NCBI RefSeq assembly: GCF_024662235.1
Contig: NZ_CP096276.1
Span: 6,026,924 to 6,090,923 of the forward strand
Reading direction: 5' to 3'
Length of the DNA stretch: 64,000 bases
Source of the DNA: Pimelobacter simplex
GTDB lineage: Bacteria; Actinomycetota; Actinomycetes; Propionibacteriales; Nocardioidaceae
The translations under genes and the position numbers were made by a program. Shown here piece by piece: positions 50,993-59,642 of this stretch (position 1 is its first letter; every line of letters begins with the position of its first letter). The notes beneath the pieces were generated by a model, which saw nothing but the letters and a program-made list of their open reading frames with translations, was not told the DNA's origin and did no database searches.

Positions 50993-51029
50993 GAACCGGC
51001 CCCCGACGCAGAGCGTCGGGGGCCGGTTC
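50993..51029. terminator. 17-bp perfect-stem bidirectional terminator
   Basis: GAACCGGCCCCCGACGC and GCGTCGGGGGCCGGTTC with an AGA loop, between the XRE gene (ends 50991) and the convergent MFS gene (ends 51046). Confidence 0.8.
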
Positions 51030-51045
51030 GGCGAGGTGGCGTGGC

Positions 51046-52527
51046 TCAGGCCGCGTCGACCAGGGCCGGCTCGGTCGCGACGACCGGGGCCGGACCCTCC
51101 TGGCGCCGGGACCGCCGCTCCAGCGCGAGCCCGGCGATCGCCACGAGCGCGCCGACCGCGCTGACCGCCGCCGCGAACGCCAGCCCCGGCCGGTAGCCGT
51201 CGAGCAGGGCCGTGGGCGTGGTCGCCTCGCCCGCGCCGGAGGCGATGATCGCGGTGGTGACGGCCAGGACGATCGCGGCGCCGACCTGCATCGAGGTCTG
51301 CAGCACGCCGGCGGCCAGACCCTGCTCGTCGTCGTCGATGCCGCTGGTCGCCTGGATGTTGATCGCCGGGAACCCGACCCAGCCGATGCCGATGAGGAGC
51401 AGTGCGGGCAGCAGCATCCCGACGTACGACGGAGCGGTGTCGAGGCGCAGCACGAACAGCAGGTAGCCCACGGCCATGATCGACATCGTCACCGCGATGA
51501 TCGGGCCGGTGCCGAAGCGGTCGACGAGCTTGTCGGAGAAGATCGCGGACGCGGTCACCATCAGGCCGATCGGCAGCAGGGCGAGGGCGAGCTCGAGCGG
51601 GCTCCAGCGCAGGCCGTCCTGGAGGAACAGGGTCACGATGAACTGCCAGCTGAAGTAGGAGCCGCCGACCGCGACGATCGCGATGCTCGCCCGGACCAGG
51701 GTGGACTTGCGCAGGATGCCGAGCCGGATCAGCGGGTGCGCGATCCGGCGCTCGATCGTCACGAACGCCGCGAACAGGGCGGCGACGCCGACGAACGAGC
51801 TGATCGTGCGGGCTGAGGCCCAGCCGACCTCGGGCGCCGAGACGACGGTGTAGACGAGCAGCAGCATGCCGGCGCCCGAGGTGAGCGCGCCCAGCAGGTC
51901 GTGGCCGCCCTCCTCGGCCGCCTCGTCGCGCGGCACCAGGAAGTACGCCGCGACGAGCGCGAGCAGCGCGATCGGCACCGGCAGGAGGAAGGTCCAGCGC
52001 CAGCCGATGCCGGTCATCAGGCCGCCGAAGAGCAGGCCGGAGGAGTAGCCGCCCGCGCCGAAGACGGTGTAGATCGACAGCGCCTTGTTGCGGGCCGGGC
52101 CCTCGGCGAAGTTGGTCGTGATGATCGACAGGCCGGTCGGGGCGGTGAACGCCGCGGCCAGGCCCTTAATGAAGCGGGTCGCGATGAGCAGCGGGCCCGA
52201 GCTGACCAGGCCGCCGAGCAGCGAGGCGACGGCGAAGACGGCCAGCGCGATGAGGAAGACGCGCCGCCGGCCGAGGAGGTCGGCCGTGCGTCCGCCGACG
52301 AGGAGCAGGCCGCCGTACCCGAGGACGTAGCCGCTGATCAGCCACTGGAGCGAGGACGTCGACAGGTCGAGCTCGGCGCCGATCGAGGGCAGGGCGACGC
52401 CGACCATGGAGACGTCGAGCCCGTCGAGGAAGAGGACCACGCAGAGCGTGATCAGCAGACCCCAGGTGCGCCGGGACCAGTTGATCGCGCCGGCGGAGGC
52501 GGGGGGAGTGAGGGATGTCGAGGACAT
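51046..52527 (-). CDS. MFS drug-efflux transporter, 14-helix DHA2 type
   Basis: A 493-residue exporter resembling EmrB/QacA. Motif C-like and motif A segments: LDGLDVSMVGVALPSIGAEL near the start, LISGYVLGYGGLLLVGGRTA DLLGRRRVF, and an acidic loop after helix 6. ATG 52527; a second in-frame ATG at 52545 is possible. Divergent from a MarR regulator with palindromes in between. Confidence 0.92.
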   Translation of the reverse strand: MSSTSLTPPASAGAINWSRRTWGLLITLCVVLFLDGLDVSMVGVALPSIGAELDLSTSSLQWLISGYVLGYGGLLLVGGRTADLLGRRRVFLIALAVFAVASLLGGLVSSGPLLIATRFIKGLAAAFTAPTGLSIITTNFAEGPARNKALSIYTVFGAGGYSSGLLFGGLMTGIGWRWTFLLPVPIALLALVAAYFLVPRDEAAEEGGHDLLGALTSGAGMLLLVYTVVSAPEVGWASARTISSFVGVAALFAAFVTIERRIAHPLIRLGILRKSTLVRASIAIVAVGGSYFSWQFIVTLFLQDGLRWSPLELALALLPIGLMVTASAIFSDKLVDRFGTGPIIAVTMSIMAVGYLLFVLRLDTAPSYVGMLLPALLLIGIGWVGFPAINIQATSGIDDDEQGLAAGVLQTSMQVGAAIVLAVTTAIIASGAGEATTPTALLDGYRPGLAFAAAVSAVGALVAIAGLALERRSRRQEGPAPVVATEPALVDAA

Positions 52528-52550
52528 GGCACAGAAGGTTTCCATGCACA

Positions 52551-52585
52551 TGCATTCAATGCAAGCGCAAATAATGCGTTTGCAT
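52551..52585. promoter_or_regulatory. MarR operators between marR and the MFS gene
   Basis: TGCATT-C-AATGCA (52551-52563) is a perfect palindrome and ATGCAAGCGCA-N5-TGCGTTTGCAT (52559-52585) a 10-of-11 inverted repeat overlapping it. The AT-rich region contrasts with the surrounding 70+% GC and fits a MarR-controlled divergent promoter. Confidence 0.7.
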
Positions 52586-52614
52586 AAAATTCGCCTCCTG
52601 GCTAGGATGCGGGC

Positions 52615-52995
52615 ATGCCGAAGGCAGCCGTCCCGAGCCCCCTGGTCGCCGAGTGGCGCCTGCTGCTCGACCGGCACGCCGCGGTCAGCTGTGCGCTCGA
52701 GAAGGCCCTCCAGGACCGGCACGGCATCGGGCTCAGCGAGTTCGAGACCCTCGACCGGGTGGTCGACGCCAACTGCGGCAAGTACCGCATGGCCGAGCTC
52801 GCCGGCGACATCCACCTCAGCCAGAGCGCGCTCTCGCGCGCCATCACCCGCCTCGAGAAGGACGGCCTGGTCTCCCGCTCGGCCTGCGAGAACGACCGGC
52901 GCAGCGTCTTCGTCTGCCTGACCGACAAGGGCCGCGCGGTCTATGACGCCGCGCTGCCCACGCACCGCGAGGTGCTCGAGAGCTCCTGGGCCTAG
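52615..52995 (+). CDS. MarR-family transcriptional regulator
   Basis: A 126-residue regulator: LSEFETLDRVVDANCGKYRM AELAGDIHLSQSALSRAITRLEKDGLVSRS winged HTH with the DRRSVFVCLTDKG wing. Divergent from the DHA2 transporter, its probable target. The only Cys in a potential sensing position is Cys54 or Cys69. Stop overlaps the convergent Nudix gene. Confidence 0.92.
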   Translation: MPKAAVPSPLVAEWRLLLDRHAAVSCALEKALQDRHGIGLSEFETLDRVVDANCGKYRMAELAGDIHLSQSALSRAITRLEKDGLVSRSACENDRRSVFVCLTDKGRAVYDAALPTHREVLESSWA

Positions 52996-53429
52996 GGCCT
53001 GTCCTCGGCCAGCAGCGCCCGGAGCCGGGGGAGCGCCCGCAGGTCCGCGGGCAGCCAGTCGACCGTGTCGAGCGTGGCGCCGGTGAGCCAGCGCAGCTCG
53101 TCGTGGTCGCTCCCCGCGACGGCGGCCTCGCCCGGAGCCAGCGCCGCGAGCAGCAGCGCCAGCTCGTAGCGCTCGTCGATCGGCCAGCGTCCGCCCGCCG
53201 CGTCGAGCAGCTCGGCGCCGACCTCGATCGCGACCGACAGCTCCTCGGCGATCTCGCGGACCAGGGCCGCGGCCGGCGTCTCGCCCGGCTCGACCTTGCC
53301 GCCGGGGAACTCCCACTGCCCGGCGATCGCCTCCGGCCGGGTACGCCGGCACGCGAGCACCCGGGCCGGCGCGGCCAGGTCGTCGACGATGATCGCGCCG
53401 ACGACGAGACGTCGCTGCCGGTCAGCCAC
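52992..53429 (-). CDS. MutT-like Nudix hydrolase
   Basis: A 145-residue enzyme with the Nudix box GGKVEPGETPAAALVREI then AEELSV, preceded by CRRTRPEAIAGQWEFPGGK, the 8-oxo-dGTP diphosphatase signature (WEFPGGK). Probably removes oxidised nucleotides. GTG 53429 start. Confidence 0.92.
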   Translation of the reverse strand: MADRQRRLVVGAIIVDDLAAPARVLACRRTRPEAIAGQWEFPGGKVEPGETPAAALVREIAEELSVAIEVGAELLDAAGGRWPIDERYELALLLAALAPGEAAVAGSDHDELRWLTGATLDTVDWLPADLRALPRLRALLAEDRP

Positions 53430-53441
53430 GAGCGTGCGGGC

Positions 53442-54053
53442 TCAGCCGCAGTTGTCGCAGATGCCGGTCGCGGGCAGTGCCATGAAGCAGCTCGGGCAGA
53501 TCGCGATGACCGGCTCGGGCTTCTCGGGCTTGGCCGGCGCCTTGGGCGCGGCGACCCGCTTGGGCTTGGCCGGCGCGGCCGGGACCAGGCTCTCCTGGAC
53601 CACGGGCGCCTCGACCACCGGCGGGACCCAGCCCGGCGGGGGCGGGTCGGTGATGCCGAAGTGGTCGAGCACCTCGCGGGCGGCGTCCGTGGGCTGGTGC
53701 TTGGGCCGGGTCACGATGTCGAAGGGCGAGGAGGCGCCCTCGAGGAAGGTCTGCGCGTCGGGGCGCAGCGTCGCCGGCAGCCGGCGGTGCCGCCAGCGCT
53801 GCGGGGTGGCGCCCTTCTGGGTGATCGCGACCAGGTCGGGACGGGTCCACACGACCAGGGCCCAGTCGTCGTGGTGGCTGGTCGCCCAGACGGCGACCGG
53901 CCGGTGCGCGTCGGCCGCGGCGCGCAGCGCGATCCGCTCCGGGTTGGAGAAGCGCCCCTGGACGTGGATCACGCCGGGCAGGGGCTCCGTCACGGCGTAC
54001 TCCTCGCCCTGGAGCTGGTCGATCAGGGCGGCGAGTTCGGGCGTGTTCTCCAT
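53442..54053 (-). CDS. Protein with C-terminal zinc ribbon, function unknown
   Basis: A 203-residue soluble protein. The N-terminal alpha/beta domain (LAALIDQLQGEEYAVTEPLPGVIHVQGRF) is followed by a Lys/Pro/Ala-rich linker and a zinc ribbon CPSCFMALPATGICDNCG at the very end. It is 12 bases downstream of the Nudix gene in the opposite sense... reading leftward like it. No family recognised. Confidence 0.75.
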   Translation of the reverse strand: MENTPELAALIDQLQGEEYAVTEPLPGVIHVQGRFSNPERIALRAAADAHRPVAVWATSHHDDWALVVWTRPDLVAITQKGATPQRWRHRRLPATLRPDAQTFLEGASSPFDIVTRPKHQPTDAAREVLDHFGITDPPPPGWVPPVVEAPVVQESLVPAAPAKPKRVAAPKAPAKPEKPEPVIAICPSCFMALPATGICDNCG

Positions 54054-54128
54054 CGCCCCCGAGCCTACTCGACGGACCCCGCGCCCGGAGCGCTGGTCGG
54101 GCGTGGCCGCGCCCGCCACACTGGGCAG

Positions 54129-55820
54129 GTGAACGATCCCGTCATCCTGCTCGTCTCGGGCGAGCACCTCGACGTCCTCACCGACCAGTTCCGCCGCTAC
54201 GCCCACGAGTACGACGTCCGCCCCGCCGCGACCGCCGCCGAGGCGACCGCCGAGCTGGTCGCCGCGGTCGAGCGCGGCCAGCCCGTCGCGCTGGTCGTCA
54301 CCGAGTCCCAGGTGCCCGGCGGCAACGTGCTCGTCGCGATGCACGACTGGCGCTCGCTCGTGCCGACCGCGCGGCGCGTGGTGGCGATCCCGATCGCCCG
54401 GTTCGCCGAGGAGAGCGTGACGCTGCGCCCCTACCTGCAGAAGGGCAAGTTCGACACCTACCTCGTGCTGCCCCAGGGTCGCCGCGACGAGGAGTTCCAC
54501 TACGCGATCACCGAGCTGCTCAGCGACTGGGGCGCCACGGTCGCCACCTCCGAGATCGACTCGGTGCGGATCATCGCGCCCGAGCCGGGACCGCTCGCGC
54601 TGGCGATCCGCGACTTCCTCGACCGGCAGGGGATGCCGCACCGCACCTACCCGCCCGACAGCCCCCAGGGGCAGGAGGCGCTCGCGCTGCTGACCGGGGC
54701 GCCGTCGTACCCGTTGGTGCACCTGGCGTCGCGGCCCTTCGCCGACCGCCCGGTGCTCCAGCCGACCTCGACCCGTGAGCTGGCCGCGATGATCTACGGC
54801 CGTCCCTCCGACATCGAGGTCGACACGGTCGTCGACCTGGCCGTCGTGGGCGCCGGACCGGCCGGTCTCGCCGCCGCGGTCTACGGCGCCTCCGAGGGGC
54901 TGTCGACCGTCGTGATCGAGTCCGAGGTGATCGGCGGCCAGGCCGGGACCAGCTCGATGATCCGCAACTACCTGGGCTTCCCGCGCGGGATCTCCGGGAT
55001 GCGGCTGGGCCAGCGGGCCCGGGTCCAGGCGATCCGGTTCGGGGCGCGCTTCTTCACCGGCTGGCCGGTCGACCAGCTCGTGCCCGGCGCCGACGGTGCG
55101 CCGCACACGCTCGTCACCAGCGGGGGCGCGGTCCACGCCCGCGCCGTCCTGGTCGCCTCGGGCGTGGCCTACCGCCGGCTCGGGGTGCCCGCCCTGGAGG
55201 ACCTCGTCGGGGCCGGCGTCAACTACGGCGCCGCGATGGCCGCCGCGCGCGAGATGGAGGACCGCGACGTCTACGTCGTCGGCGGCGGCAACTCCGCCGG
55301 ACAGGCCGCCATCCACCTGGCCCGGTTCGCGCGCTCGGTGACGATCCTGATCCGGCGCGAGGACCTCGCGGCGACCATGTCGCGCTATCTGATCGACGAG
55401 ATCGAGTGGAACCCGCGGGTCGCCGTACGGCCGTGCACCGAGATCGTCGACGGCGGCGCCACCGACGCCCAGCTCGGCTGGCTGCTCCTGCGCGACGTCC
55501 GTACCGGCGCCGAGGACAAGGTCGAGGCGGGCGGGCTGTTCCTGCTCATCGGCGCCGCTCCGCACTGCGACTGGCTCGGCGACGCGGTGCTGCGCGACGA
55601 GCACGGCTTCGTGCTCACCGGCCGCGAGGTGCCCACGGAGTGCTGGACCGACGGACTGCCGCCCGCCGACCTGGCCACCTGCGTGCCTGGCGTCTTCGCG
55701 GCCGGGGACATCCGCTCGGGCTCGATGAAGCGGGTCGCCGCGGCCAGCGGCGAGGGCGCCTCGGCGGTCTCCCTGGTGCACGGGTACCTGGAGGGTTTGC
55801 GGGTACTGCCCGCGCCATGA
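54129..55820 (+). CDS. Response-regulator/thioredoxin-reductase-like fusion lacking CxxC
   Basis: A 563-residue fusion of the type called fused response regulator/thioredoxin-disulfide reductase. Residues 1-130 are receiver-like (ILLVSGEHLDVLTDQFRRYA), but the phospho-acceptor Asp is replaced (ALVVTESQVPGG). Residues about 225-560 are the TrxR fold with FAD motif VVGAGPAGLAAAVYGASEG and NADPH motif VVGGGNSAGQAA. The catalytic CxxC is absent (NYGAAMAAA at that place), so disulfide reduction is unlikely. Coupled by ATGA to the hemerythrin gene. Confidence 0.88.
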   Translation: MNDPVILLVSGEHLDVLTDQFRRYAHEYDVRPAATAAEATAELVAAVERGQPVALVVTESQVPGGNVLVAMHDWRSLVPTARRVVAIPIARFAEESVTLRPYLQKGKFDTYLVLPQGRRDEEFHYAITELLSDWGATVATSEIDSVRIIAPEPGPLALAIRDFLDRQGMPHRTYPPDSPQGQEALALLTGAPSYPLVHLASRPFADRPVLQPTSTRELAAMIYGRPSDIEVDTVVDLAVVGAGPAGLAAAVYGASEGLSTVVIESEVIGGQAGTSSMIRNYLGFPRGISGMRLGQRARVQAIRFGARFFTGWPVDQLVPGADGAPHTLVTSGGAVHARAVLVASGVAYRRLGVPALEDLVGAGVNYGAAMAAAREMEDRDVYVVGGGNSAGQAAIHLARFARSVTILIRREDLAATMSRYLIDEIEWNPRVAVRPCTEIVDGGATDAQLGWLLLRDVRTGAEDKVEAGGLFLLIGAAPHCDWLGDAVLRDEHGFVLTGREVPTECWTDGLPPADLATCVPGVFAAGDIRSGSMKRVAAASGEGASAVSLVHGYLEGLRVLPAP

Positions 55821-56395
55821 CGACCACTGCGATCGATCTCGGCCGGCCCGAGTACGGCGACGTGCTCGACCTGATCGCCGAGGACCACCGCCGCTTCGAG
55901 CACCTGCTGTCCCAGCTCCGGTTGGGGACCTCCGACCGCAACGCCGTGCGCTGGGCGTTCGCGGACGTCCTCATCGCCCACGGCGAGGCCGAGGAGGAGG
56001 TCGTCTACCCGGTGCTGCGCGCCCAGGCCGGCGACGTGGGCCGGGAGGAGGTCGAGCACGGCACCGAGGAGCATGCCGAGGGCAACGAGGCGCTGCTCGC
56101 CGTCCTCGAGCTCAAGGGCACCGAGACCCAGGCCTTCCAGGACGCCGTCGAGGAGCTCAGCAACCTCATCGCGCACCACATCGCCGAGGAGGAGCTGAGC
56201 ATCCTCGAGCCGGCGCGCACCGAGGTCTCCGAGCGCATCCGCTACGGCCTGGGGGAGAAGTGGGCGGCGCGGCGCAACGCCCTCATCGACGAGGGCTGCG
56301 GCACCGTCGAGAACGTACGCCGTCTCGTCGGCGCCGCCCGCAAGGAGGGCCTGCTCGACGACGAGGACGGCGACGAGGAGGACACTGAGGGGTGA
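55817..56395 (+). CDS. Hemerythrin HHE-domain protein
   Basis: A 192-residue four-helix protein. Iron ligands: LIAEDHRRFEHLL, IAHGEAEEEVVYPVL, HAEGNEALLAVLE and LIAHHIAEEELSIL. The C-terminus is acidic (DDEDGDEEDTEG). Likely O2-, NO- or iron-sensing. ATGA overlap with the TrxR-like gene and GTGA overlap with the next, making one tight redox operon. Confidence 0.9.
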   Translation: MTTTAIDLGRPEYGDVLDLIAEDHRRFEHLLSQLRLGTSDRNAVRWAFADVLIAHGEAEEEVVYPVLRAQAGDVGREEVEHGTEEHAEGNEALLAVLELKGTETQAFQDAVEELSNLIAHHIAEEELSILEPARTEVSERIRYGLGEKWAARRNALIDEGCGTVENVRRLVGAARKEGLLDDEDGDEEDTEG

Positions 56396-57267
56396 CCTCC
56401 TCCCCGGCCTCCCCGGCGCGGCCCACGGCCCGCGACCTCTGGCGCCTGCTCGAGCCGATCCACGCCGTCACCTACTTCTCGCCCGAGCCGCTGGGCGCGC
56501 TCAAGGACGCCGGCTACCGCGGCTTCTGGATGGGCTACTTCGCCGGCCGCGCGGCGCCCCTCGGCCCGGCCTCGGCCGAGCTCGTGCAGGCGCTGTTCTA
56601 CAACTTCGACGCCGACCACGTCCGCCGGGCGCTGCCCGACGCGTGGACGTTCGCGCCGCCGCAGGCCGCGCTCGACGCCCGGCTGCGGGGCTCCGTGGCG
56701 ACCCTGCACCGGGTCACCGGAGGCGCCGACGCCACCGTCGCGGCCGGCCTCGCGGCCCGTGCGGCCCTCGCCGCGCCGCTGCCCGGACGCCCGCTGTACG
56801 CCGCCAACCGGGCCCTTCCGGTGCCTGCTGCCGACGAGCCCCTGGCCCTGCTGTGGCACGCCGCCACCCTGCTGCGCGAGCACCGCGGCGACGGGCACGT
56901 CGCGACCCTGCTGGCGCACGGCATCGGCGGTCGCACCGCCCACGTGTTCCGGTCGCTGGCGAGCGAGACCCCGCACGAGGTCTACCGCGCGGCACGCCAC
57001 CTCGGCGACGAGGAGTGGGCCGCCGAGCTCGCCCGTCTGGCCGGGCGCGGCCTGGCGACCGCGGACGGCCGGCTCACCGACGCCGGCCGCGCGCTCGACC
57101 GCGCCGTCGAGGCGACCACCGACGAGCTCGCCGCGAGCGCCTACGAGGTGCTCGACGACGCCGAGCTCACCGCGCTCGCCGGCGCGCTGCGGCCGATCAG
57201 CGCCGCGGTCGTCGCGGCGGGGGAGATCCCGGTCAAGTCGCCGATGGGGCTGGATCTGGGCTCGTGA
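56392..57267 (+). CDS. SCO6745-family helical protein
   Basis: A 291-residue Ala/Leu-rich soluble protein: LEPIHAVTYFSPEPLGALKD, GYRGFWMGYFAGRAAPLG, ALFYNFDADHVRRALPDAW and a C-terminal helix-turn-helix-like half (LARLAGRGLATADGRLTDAG). The family is common in actinobacteria and of unknown function. GTGA overlap with the hemerythrin gene. Its last 35 bases overlap the convergent P-type-ATPase-like gene. Confidence 0.85.
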   Translation: MTSSPASPARPTARDLWRLLEPIHAVTYFSPEPLGALKDAGYRGFWMGYFAGRAAPLGPASAELVQALFYNFDADHVRRALPDAWTFAPPQAALDARLRGSVATLHRVTGGADATVAAGLAARAALAAPLPGRPLYAANRALPVPAADEPLALLWHAATLLREHRGDGHVATLLAHGIGGRTAHVFRSLASETPHEVYRAARHLGDEEWAAELARLAGRGLATADGRLTDAGRALDRAVEATTDELAASAYEVLDDAELTALAGALRPISAAVVAAGEIPVKSPMGLDLGS

Positions 57268-58270
57268 CGCTCGTCGTGGGGGCGGCCGGTGCAGCCGTCG
57301 CCACGACCACCGCGCACGCGAGCACGGCGTAGCCGATCGCGAGGGGGAGCGAGAGCACGCTCGCCACGGCGAGGCCGATCCCGACCAGACCGAGCAGGAT
57401 GCCGGTCCGGCGCGAGCGGACCGTCGCGCGCGCCGCGCTGCGGGTGAGGGCGAGCGCGGTCGCGACCCGGCCCACGTCGAGGTCGAGCAGCCGGATGCCG
57501 TCGGTGGACTCGGCGTCGCTGAGGATCAGGTCGGCCGAGGGGACCGGCGTCGGGCTCGCCACCGCGACCACGCGGCCGCGCCGGCGGTGCTCGTCGACGA
57601 GCTGCTCGCGCTGGTCGGCCGGCGTGGCGGCGTACCACTGGGTGATGCCGCAGGCGTCGGCGAGCTGGCGGGTGTTGCCCTCGGTGTCCTCGGAGACCAG
57701 GATCGGCTCGACCTGGGCGGCGCGCAGCCGCGTGACGTCCTCGGCGGCGTGCGGGCGGACCTCGTCGGCGACCGTGATGTAGCCGATCGGGCGGGCGTCG
57801 ACCTGGACGCCGACGGTCACGCCGATGCCGTTGCGGGCCTCCATGCCGAGCCACTCGGGACTGCCCAGCCGGACCGGGTGCCGGTCCACGGAACCGCTGA
57901 GTCCGCCGCCGTGGTGCTGCTGGACCTGGCTGAGCTTGCCGCGGCTCGAGAGCCGCGCGATCGCCCGGCCGACCGGGTCGTCGGCGGCGTGGCCGAGCGC
58001 TCCGGCGAACCAGCGCAGGTTGCGCTCGTGGTCGGGCTCGACCGGGTCGATCGCCACCACGCGCAGCTGCCCGGTGGTCACCGTCCCCCAGCGGTCGAGG
58101 AGCACGGTGTCGATCCGCGGACCGATGGTGAGCGCGCGCCGGTCGTCGAGGAAGACACCGGCGCCGCGCGCGCGGGCACGGACGATCCACAGCGTCACCG
58201 GTGCGGCGTACGCGAAGACCCCTGGCAGTGCGGCCACGAGAACACAGGCGACCAGGAGGGCAGCGTTCAT
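57233..58270 (-). CDS. Degenerate P-type ATPase-like protein (pseudo-P1B ATPase)
   Basis: A 345-residue protein that aligns with a P1B metal ATPase from membrane helix 6 to the end, lacking helices 1-5 and the actuator domain. The CPC-type helix reads LPGVFAYAAPVT; the phosphorylation loop DKTGT becomes DRWGTVTTG; the nucleotide domain has GGGLSGSVDRHPVRLGSPEW; VADEVRPHAAEDVTRLRAA and a SEDTEGNTRQLADACGI stand for the normal DxxRP and TGDN segments; and the Mg-binding GDGxND is missing (VASPTPVPSADLIL). Two helices end the chain. Probably no transport activity, perhaps a sensor. Translationally coupled to the PucR regulator (ATGA). Confidence 0.8.
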   Translation of the reverse strand: MNAALLVACVLVAALPGVFAYAAPVTLWIVRARARGAGVFLDDRRALTIGPRIDTVLLDRWGTVTTGQLRVVAIDPVEPDHERNLRWFAGALGHAADDPVGRAIARLSSRGKLSQVQQHHGGGLSGSVDRHPVRLGSPEWLGMEARNGIGVTVGVQVDARPIGYITVADEVRPHAAEDVTRLRAAQVEPILVSEDTEGNTRQLADACGITQWYAATPADQREQLVDEHRRRGRVVAVASPTPVPSADLILSDAESTDGIRLLDLDVGRVATALALTRSAARATVRSRRTGILLGLVGIGLAVASVLSLPLAIGYAVLACAVVVATAAPAAPTTSVTSPDPAPSAT

Positions 58271-59502
58271 CCGGCCTCCTCCTGCTCGCGGAAGCGCTCG
58301 AAGTCGCTCTGGTCGCCCGCGATCCACAGGGGCACGCTGGCCTTGAGCAGCAAGGTCAGCTGGATGACGAAGTCCGGGTCGTGCAGGGAGTCGCCGAAGA
58401 GCTCGTTGATCCGCTTCCAGCGGTAGCGCACCGTCTGCGGGTGCACCCCCAGCTTGGCGGCGATCGCCGGCGCGCTGTCGCGGGTCTCGAGCCACACGAG
58501 CAGCGTCTCGGAGAGGATCTCGCGGGAGTTCTCGGTCTCGTTGAACAGCGGCTGGAGCAGCTCCTGGGCGAGCTGGCGGCGCAGCACCGGCTCGGCGTGG
58601 AGCCAGATCTCGGTCCGGAACCGGACGCAGTCGATCACCGGCCGGGTCGGGATCACCTTGGCCCGGACCAGCTCCTGGGCCCGGTTGGCCCACGTCCACG
58701 CCGCCGGTACGTCGGAGCGCGGCACCGGCCAGCACACGGCGGCCCGGGCCTGCGGGAACGTCGCGCGGATCCGGGCGACCACCTCGTCGGCGTCGTCGAC
58801 GCCGCACACGACCGGCTGCGGCGTACGGCTGGGGCGGGTCAGCGCCTCGTCGCCGAGCGCGTCGCCGGGCATCGTGCGGCCCTCGGGCAGCTCGACCGCG
58901 ATCACGGTCAGCCGGTCGGGCACCTCCCAGCCGGCGATCGCCGCCTGGGTCTCGACCTCGTCGTCGTCGGCCCCCGACAGCAGCGCCGCCAGGAGCCGGG
59001 CCCGGGCCAGGCCCGAGTCGGTGTTGCGCGCCTCGGCGCCGGCTCGCCAGCCGATCGTGATCTGCTCGGTCAGGTGGGCGACGAAGATCGTCACCGCCTC
59101 GTTGATCGCGTTGAGCGCGCCCGCCGACAGCTCGTTCTCGGCCGCGCGCACCCGCAGCTCGGTCGAGAGCTCGCGCACGGCGACGTTCATGCCCTGGTCG
59201 ATCACGTCCTGGTCGCGGCCGCGGATCGCGACCCGGTAGCCGACCTTGCGGAACATGTCCTCGACCGCGACGTAGGACACCTCCCGGCCCAGCGCCTCGT
59301 CCACGAACAGCCGCATCGCGTTGTGGATGGCGGTGAAGACGAGCTGGCGCAGCCGGCTGTCACCGCCGCCGTCGATGTCGGGGACCGTCGTGCGCACCTG
59401 CAGGGTGACGCGCTCGGCCACCTCGCGGACCTGGCCCTCGAGGCTGCTGATCATCCACTGGGCCGAACCGGGGAGCGAGACCCGGGCGGGGGCCTCCGTC
59501 AT
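58267..59502 (-). CDS. PucR-type helix-turn-helix regulator
   Basis: A 411-residue regulator: an N-terminal helical sensor region (SLEGQVREVAERVTLQVRTT), a CdaR/GGDEF-like middle (DDDEVETQAAIAGWEVPDRL) and the C-terminal PucR HTH (ETRDSAPAIAAKLGVHPQTV then RYRWKRINELFGDSLHDPDF). The stop overlaps the P-type-ATPase-like start in ATGA. ATG 59502 was chosen; the frame remains open into the IS. Its promoter is just left of IS copy B. Confidence 0.9.
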   Translation of the reverse strand: MTEAPARVSLPGSAQWMISSLEGQVREVAERVTLQVRTTVPDIDGGGDSRLRQLVFTAIHNAMRLFVDEALGREVSYVAVEDMFRKVGYRVAIRGRDQDVIDQGMNVAVRELSTELRVRAAENELSAGALNAINEAVTIFVAHLTEQITIGWRAGAEARNTDSGLARARLLAALLSGADDDEVETQAAIAGWEVPDRLTVIAVELPEGRTMPGDALGDEALTRPSRTPQPVVCGVDDADEVVARIRATFPQARAAVCWPVPRSDVPAAWTWANRAQELVRAKVIPTRPVIDCVRFRTEIWLHAEPVLRRQLAQELLQPLFNETENSREILSETLLVWLETRDSAPAIAAKLGVHPQTVRYRWKRINELFGDSLHDPDFVIQLTLLLKASVPLWIAGDQSDFERFREQEEAG

Positions 59503-59634
59503 CTCGTTCTGACCTGTTCCGTCGTCGTTGCCGCGCGAGGCCCGCCTCACCGGGCCGCGGCAGCCGGCCGCATGTGTCTGGGGTCCTGCATGTGGTGCAC
59601 CTGCATCTCGTTGTCCCTGCCCTCCCCACCGGCG

Positions 59635-59642
59635 TGCCGGTG
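59635..59642. repeat. Target-site duplication, left copy (TGCCGGTG)
   Basis: Repeated exactly at 61065-61072. Different from the TGCAGCCG duplication of copy A, so each IS copy inserted on its own. Confidence 0.9.
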
